Assembly: GCA_028290325.1 (NCBI GenBank)
Contig: JAQGJY010000189.1
Location: 1 to 7,661, forward strand
Length of the DNA stretch: 7,661 bases
Direction of reading: 5' to 3'
Source of the DNA: Tardiphaga sp.
GTDB lineage: Bacteria; Pseudomonadota; Alphaproteobacteria; Rhizobiales; Xanthobacteraceae
Below the pieces are notes generated by a model. It saw only the letters and a program-made list of their open reading frames with translations, did not search any database and was not told where the DNA came from. A program made the position numbers and the translations under genes. Below, one piece after another: positions 4,477 to 7,661 of the stretch; position 1 is the stretch's first letter, and every line of letters begins with the position of its first letter.

Positions 4477-6227
4477 GCGGTGCGGAACGCGCCCCAATGC
4501 CGGCCATCGACGCGGATCGGCACGCAGATCTCGCGCATCCGCACGCGCACGCCGTTGCCCATGTCGCGCGGATAGCTTTGCACGAAATAGGTGCGGAGGT
4601 TGCGCGCGGCGGCGAGTCCGGCGGCATCGTTGAAGATGCGCTTGTTGCGGCAGTTGGTGACGTTCCAGGCCGGATCGTCGGGCCGTTGCGGCAGCGAGCA
4701 AGCCTTGTTGTTCATGGCGATGTAGCCATTGCGATCGGCGAGCGCCGCGAAACGAAGCCGCGGGTCCATTGCCAGAACCTGCTCCTGCAGGTCGGTCAGC
4801 TCGCACTCCATGAACGCGGTGAAGCGAGTGTGAAACTGCGGCGGATTGGAGGTCTCGATCGGGACGTACGTCGTATCGAACAGGTCATCGGCGCTGATCC
4901 GGCCGCTTGCGATCGCGCCTTCGAAGATTTTCGTGGCGGCGACGCCGGCATCCATCGCACGGGCGATGCCTTCGGCATTTTCGTCATGCAATGCGAACAG
5001 CGCGTCTTCGATGCGGTCAAGTAAAGCGGCATCATGGCCGACGAAGTCCGATCGCGCGCCGAGTTCGGTCTGCTCGATGATCCTGATCCTGCAAGCGCCG
5101 ATACCGGCGATCTCGGCGTCCAGCAGCTGACGGAGCGGCAGCGATGCCGCCTCGGCGCCGCCGATCAGCAGGCCGCCGCGCGACAATTCATAGACCAGCG
5201 CCGATACGGTTCGGCCGGATAAAGTGACCTTCATATCGATGCTGCACGGCATCGGCGCGCGCCCGTTGTCCGATGCGGAGACGTGCTGACGCAACAGCAC
5301 CGCGCAGCGGCTTTTCAGTTTTTCGACGCAGCCGGCGACGGCGCGGCCGGCGGCGGCGACCTCTTCGCCATGCTCTTCGGCATCCTTGCTGACGCTGTCG
5401 ATATCGCCGGCGGAATCCGCGACAGCGACGATGAAATCCGATGTCGTGGCGGCATTGACGGCCATCTCGTCGGTGGTCTGGCCCTGGTCCTCGACGGTCT
5501 TGCTGACGTTCTCGAAAACCGGACGGATGGCATCGATGGACTTGGCAATCCGCTGCACGGCGTCGATCGAGGTCGTCGCATCAAGCTGCAGGGTTTCGAT
5601 CTTGCGGCGGATTTCCTCGGTCGCTTTCTGGGTCTGCACCGCCAAGGCCTTGACCTCGGTGGCGACCACCGAAAATCCGCGCCCGGCCTCGCCCGCGCGG
5701 GCGGCTTCGATGGTCGAGTTCAGCGCCAGCAGCGTCGTCTGCCGGGCGATCGACGCGATCAGGTTGACGACGTTGCCGATCGCCGCCGAGGAATCGCGCA
5801 GCCGGTCGACGATCATGCCGGCCTCGCGGGCGGCGTCGGCGGCGTCTTGCGCCAGCCGGCTGGCGTCGCGGACCTGCGCGCCGATATCGCCGGCGGAGCG
5901 GGTGAACTTGTCGGCGGCCTGCGTGAAGGTCGCGGCCGTGGTGCGCGCCGTGCTGGTTCGGCCGGTGAGCGCATCGGTGCGTTCGCGAATCATGCCCAGC
6001 TTGTCGGCGGCGGATTGTGCGCCGCTCGCGACCTTGTCGGTGGCGCGCTCGAGGTGCCGCGTCATCGCCTGCAATTCGAGGTCCAGCAGATCAAGGATAT
6101 CCCGCGCCGGATCGATGGCGGCGGTCTCTGCGGCTGCGACGGTCTTTGCCGCGGCGGGATTGGGCTCGATCATGGCGGCGGGTGGTGAATTTGTCCGGAA
6201 AAGTGCAAAGGCCATCAGGATCGCCAT
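4464..6227 (-). CDS. Soluble methyl-accepting chemotaxis protein with PilZ-like and C-terminal sensor domains
   Basis: About 587 residues from ATG 6227, with no convincing membrane segment or signal peptide, so a cytoplasmic chemoreceptor. The signalling (MA) coiled coil occupies about 50-310, with the conserved tip LLALNSTIEAARAGEAGRGF (166-185) and SVVATEVKALAVQTQKATEEI (186-206, the CheA/CheW-contact hairpin). Residues ~323-412 resemble a PilZ fold (VSALVYELSRGGLLIGG, 341-357), but the RxxxR motif is not seen and the D/NxSxxG motif has Glu instead of Asp/Asn. The C-terminus (~450-587) is a PAS/Cache-like sensor found in other alphaproteobacterial MCPs: NPPQFHTRF (461-469), QEQVLAMDP (481-489), DRNGY (498-502), NCRNKRIFND (525-534), RDMGNG and the closing GRHWGAFRTAY (575-585). 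It holds four Cys and two conserved-looking His. No CheR-tethering pentapeptide is present. The start is uncertain: TTG 6260, ATG 6214 and ATG 6173 are alternatives and none has a good ribosome-binding site. Confidence 0.9.
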   Translation of the reverse strand: MAILMAFALFRTNSPPAAMIEPNPAAAKTVAAAETAAIDPARDILDLLDLELQAMTRHLERATDKVASGAQSAADKLGMIRERTDALTGRTSTARTTAATFTQAADKFTRSAGDIGAQVRDASRLAQDAADAAREAGMIVDRLRDSSAAIGNVVNLIASIARQTTLLALNSTIEAARAGEAGRGFSVVATEVKALAVQTQKATEEIRRKIETLQLDATTSIDAVQRIAKSIDAIRPVFENVSKTVEDQGQTTDEMAVNAATTSDFIVAVADSAGDIDSVSKDAEEHGEEVAAAGRAVAGCVEKLKSRCAVLLRQHVSASDNGRAPMPCSIDMKVTLSGRTVSALVYELSRGGLLIGGAEAASLPLRQLLDAEIAGIGACRIRIIEQTELGARSDFVGHDAALLDRIEDALFALHDENAEGIARAMDAGVAATKIFEGAIASGRISADDLFDTTYVPIETSNPPQFHTRFTAFMECELTDLQEQVLAMDPRLRFAALADRNGYIAMNNKACSLPQRPDDPAWNVTNCRNKRIFNDAAGLAAARNLRTYFVQSYPRDMGNGVRVRMREICVPIRVDGRHWGAFRTAYVL

Positions 6228-6338
6228 ATGGTTAAATAAGCTGAAGATGCCGGCTTCCAATGAAGAGCAAGTTAACTTATCGCCGCCGTCCGATCCGCGG
6301 CGCCGCCGCCGCCCGGTGAGGTGGCAGCGCTCAAGCCT

Positions 6339-6367
6339 TTGATTTCGCCCATGTCCTGACCTATAAG
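6339..6367 (+). promoter_or_regulatory. Sigma-70-type promoter of yebC
   Basis: TTGATT (6339-6344) and TATAAG (6362-6367) are separated by the ideal 17 bases. They predict a transcription start near 6374 and a leader of about 57 bases. The leader contains a small hairpin, GCACG (6378-6382) with CGTGC (6388-6392) around a T-rich loop. Confidence 0.65.
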
Positions 6368-6430
6368 CCCGTGTCTCGCACGGTTTTCGTGCCGCTTCGT
6401 CAGCCGCGATCCCATTAGAAAGACTTCCGC

Positions 6431-7177
6431 ATGGCCGGACATTCCCAATTCAAGAACATCATGCATCGCAAGGGCAAACAGGATGCCCAGAAATCGAAGC
6501 TGTTCAGCAAGCTGGCGCGCGAAATCACCGTCGCCGCCAAGATGGGCCAGCCTGATCCGGCGATGAATGCGCGGCTGCGCGCGGCCATCATCACCGCGCG
6601 GCAGGAAAACATGTCGAAGGATTCGATCGAGCGCGCCGTCAAGAAGGCGATCGGCGGCGAGTCCGAGCATTACGACGAAATCCGTTACGAGGGTTACGGC
6701 CCCGGCGGCGTTGCCGTCATCGTCGAGGCGCTGACCGATAATCGCAACCGCGCCGCCTCCGACATCCGCTCTTACTTCACCAAATCCGGCGGCAATCTCG
6801 GCGAGACCGGCTCGGTCTCCTTCATGTTCGATCACGTCGGAATCATCGAATACGACGCCAAGGCCGCCTCCGATGACGCGATGCTCGAAGCGGCGATCGA
6901 GGGCGGCGCGGACGATGTCGTATCAACGGAAAACGGCCACGAGATCTATGCGGCGCAGGACACATTCCGCGAGGTCGCCAAGGCGTTGGAGGCGAAGTTC
7001 GGCGAGGCGCGCAAGGCGCAACTGACATGGAAACCGCAGAACACCATCCCGGTCGATGACGAAACCGGCGAAAAGCTGATCAAGCTGATCGATCTGCTGA
7101 ACGAGCATGACGACGTGCAGAACGTCTATGCGAATTTCGAAGTCTCCGACGCCCTGGTGGCGAGGATGGGCGAGTAA
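6431..7177 (+). CDS. yebC: YebC/PmpR-family DNA-binding transcriptional regulator or translation factor
   Basis: 248 residues, the standard length. The start MAGHSQFKNIMHRKGKQDAQ is the family signature, followed by KLFSKLAREITVAAKMG (23-39), NARLRAAI and SKDSIERAVKKA (62-73). Then come the YEGYGPGGVA segment (85-94), DNRNRAASDIRSYFTKSGG (102-120), GSVSFMFDHVG (126-136), and a C-terminal domain ending in DDVQNVYANFEVSD. Family members were described as transcriptional regulators (PmpR represses quinolone signalling in Pseudomonas), and more recently as ribosome-associated factors easing translation of proline-rich stretches; the mitochondrial relative is TACO1. It has its own promoter at 6339-6367, and only a weak purine run (AGAAAGA) precedes the ATG. 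In related genomes ruvC commonly lies close downstream of yebC; here it does not follow within the window. Confidence 0.96.
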   Translation: MAGHSQFKNIMHRKGKQDAQKSKLFSKLAREITVAAKMGQPDPAMNARLRAAIITARQENMSKDSIERAVKKAIGGESEHYDEIRYEGYGPGGVAVIVEALTDNRNRAASDIRSYFTKSGGNLGETGSVSFMFDHVGIIEYDAKAASDDAMLEAAIEGGADDVVSTENGHEIYAAQDTFREVAKALEAKFGEARKAQLTWKPQNTIPVDDETGEKLIKLIDLLNEHDDVQNVYANFEVSDALVARMGE

Positions 7178-7185
7178 GACGGCTG

Positions 7186-7325
7186 CCATTGCGAGGAGCC
7201 GAGTTCCGCGTCGTCGCGGAACGCGGCAACCAGGCACTCCAGTTTTGTTCATTTGAAACGAGACTGGATGGGGTCGCTCGACGCCAGATTGGCTCATGCC
7301 AATTGCGCGCCGGCGCGCAATGACG
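7186..7325. repeat. Degenerate palindromic intergenic repeat
   Basis: The stretch starts with CATTGCGAGGAGC and ends with GCGCGCAATGACGG, which are roughly inverted to each other. The ends resemble the dispersed CATTGCGAGGAGC...GCAATGACG palindromic repeats common between genes of this group of bacteria. Inside are an 8-bp hairpin GTTCCGCG/CGCGGAAC (7203-7210/7215-7222) with a TCGT loop and a perfect 20-bp palindrome at 7302-7321. Family membership is from memory of such repeats; the internal sequence is poorly preserved. Confidence 0.5.
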
Positions 7326-7330
7326 GTGTT

Positions 7331-7526
7331 ACCTTTTCTCCTTGACCTCATCGCTGTGAAAGCCCATTTCAGGACCAGCGGCGCGGGATCCTCGATCACC
7401 TCCGCATCATCGGAAACTCAGCGATTATGCCCAGCGACAGTCCACGACATCGGCCGGCAATCGCCGTGGTCTGAGCGGCCCGCTCACCGACCCCGGCTCA
7501 TGGCCGGCGGACGACACAGGTGAGCC
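7331..7526. other. Intergenic stretch without a convincing gene
   Basis: Together with the repeat before it, this makes about 350 bases after yebC with no credible coding sequence. A 75-codon opening at 7296-7523 starts inside the repeat and has no family resemblance. No riboswitch could be recognised. The only regulatory candidate is the sigma-32-like box at 7341-7369. Confidence 0.4.
7341..7369 (+). promoter_or_regulatory. Possible sigma-32 (RpoH) type promoter
   Basis: CTTGACC (7341-7347) and CCCATTT (7363-7369) are 15 bases apart. This resembles the heat-shock promoter form CTTGAAA-N13-15-CCCCATNT. As a sigma-70 promoter the same site has a good -35 (TTGACC) but a poor -10. It lies about 155 bases before the mgtE-like start, so any leader would be long. 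Confidence 0.3.
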
Positions 7527-7661
7527 ATGACGGACATCCACACCTCGCCGAACTGCGCTCTCGATATGGCCGCCTTGGTCGCGCGGCTGACCACCGAACA
7601 CGTCGCCGATAACGTCGAGGAGATCAACTAGCTCACGCCGATCGAGGCGGCCGAGCTTCTT
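7527..7661 (+). pseudogene. MgtE-like magnesium transporter start interrupted by an amber codon (truncated by window end)
   Basis: From ATG 7527 (AGGTGA at 7518-7523, an unusually short 3-base spacer) the frame reads 34 residues, including ALVARLTTEHVADNVEEIN, then TAG at 7629-7631. The frame continues afterwards as LTPIEAAELL to the window end. The HVAD-VE-(L/I)N-L-P--AAELL pattern on both sides of the stop resembles the first helices of the cytoplasmic N domain of MgtE magnesium channels, which gate uptake by sensing intracellular magnesium. A single C-to-T change would turn a glutamine CAG into this TAG. The simplest reading is a nonsense-mutated or decaying gene; a sequencing error or a downstream restart are alternatives. 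Only 45 codons are visible, so the family call is moderate. Confidence 0.45.

Noticed and set aside
3577..4806. 409-codon minus-strand open frame covering ymdB and the chemoreceptor end
   Set aside because: It overlaps two genes with clear conserved motifs, is Arg-rich and has no recognisable domain.
6279..6290. GGCGATAA on the minus strand, similar to a sigma-28 flagellar -10 box, upstream of the chemoreceptor
   Set aside because: No TAAAG-like -35 is present at the required distance.
7203..7222. 8-bp hairpin after yebC as a transcription terminator
   Set aside because: No T run follows it; it is better explained as part of the palindromic repeat.

Overview
This window looks like a chromosomal segment of a GC-rich alphaproteobacterium. 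The Bradyrhizobium/Rhodopseudomonas (Nitrobacteraceae) lineage is the most likely source, but I cannot name a genus with certainty. The reasons are strong G/C third-position bias, orphan Bug-type (tripartite tricarboxylate) and TAXI-type solute-binding proteins, a perfect match to the alphaproteobacterial EcfG general-stress promoter, and 6S RNA placed directly upstream of 5-formyltetrahydrofolate cyclo-ligase.

Left part (1-2766), transport and stress: the 3' end of one Bug-family periplasmic binding protein; a minus-strand tRNA with a CAU anticodon that is better read as tRNA-Ile2 than tRNA-Met; a small DUF1328 membrane protein with an EcfG-type promoter; a second, complete Bug protein on the minus strand whose stop codon overlaps that of the DUF1328 gene; and a divergently transcribed TAXI-family binding protein. 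No TctA/TctB or DctQ/DctM permease is present, so both complete binding proteins are orphans within this window.

Middle part (2767-4476), housekeeping: a 6S RNA gene (ssrS) with an 11-bp closing stem and a well-placed -10 box, then fau and a YmdB/TIGR00282 phosphoesterase gene that starts with TTG one base after the fau stop. This unit couples a global RNA-polymerase regulator with one-carbon folate metabolism and a likely cyclic-nucleotide phosphodiesterase.

Right part (4464-7661): a minus-strand soluble chemoreceptor of unusual layout (signalling domain first, PilZ-like domain in the middle, ligand-sensing domain last) that overlaps the end of ymdB tail to tail; then yebC/pmpR under a clear sigma-70-like promoter; then about 350 bases without a convincing gene, holding a degenerate palindromic repeat and a possible sigma-32-like promoter; and finally the start of an MgtE-like reading frame interrupted by an in-frame amber codon at 7629-7631.

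I found no phage, CRISPR, toxin-antitoxin or defence system. The points most worth a second look are the MA-PilZ-sensor chemoreceptor, the EcfG promoter of the DUF1328 gene, the unannotated-looking 6S RNA, and the amber-interrupted mgtE-like start.
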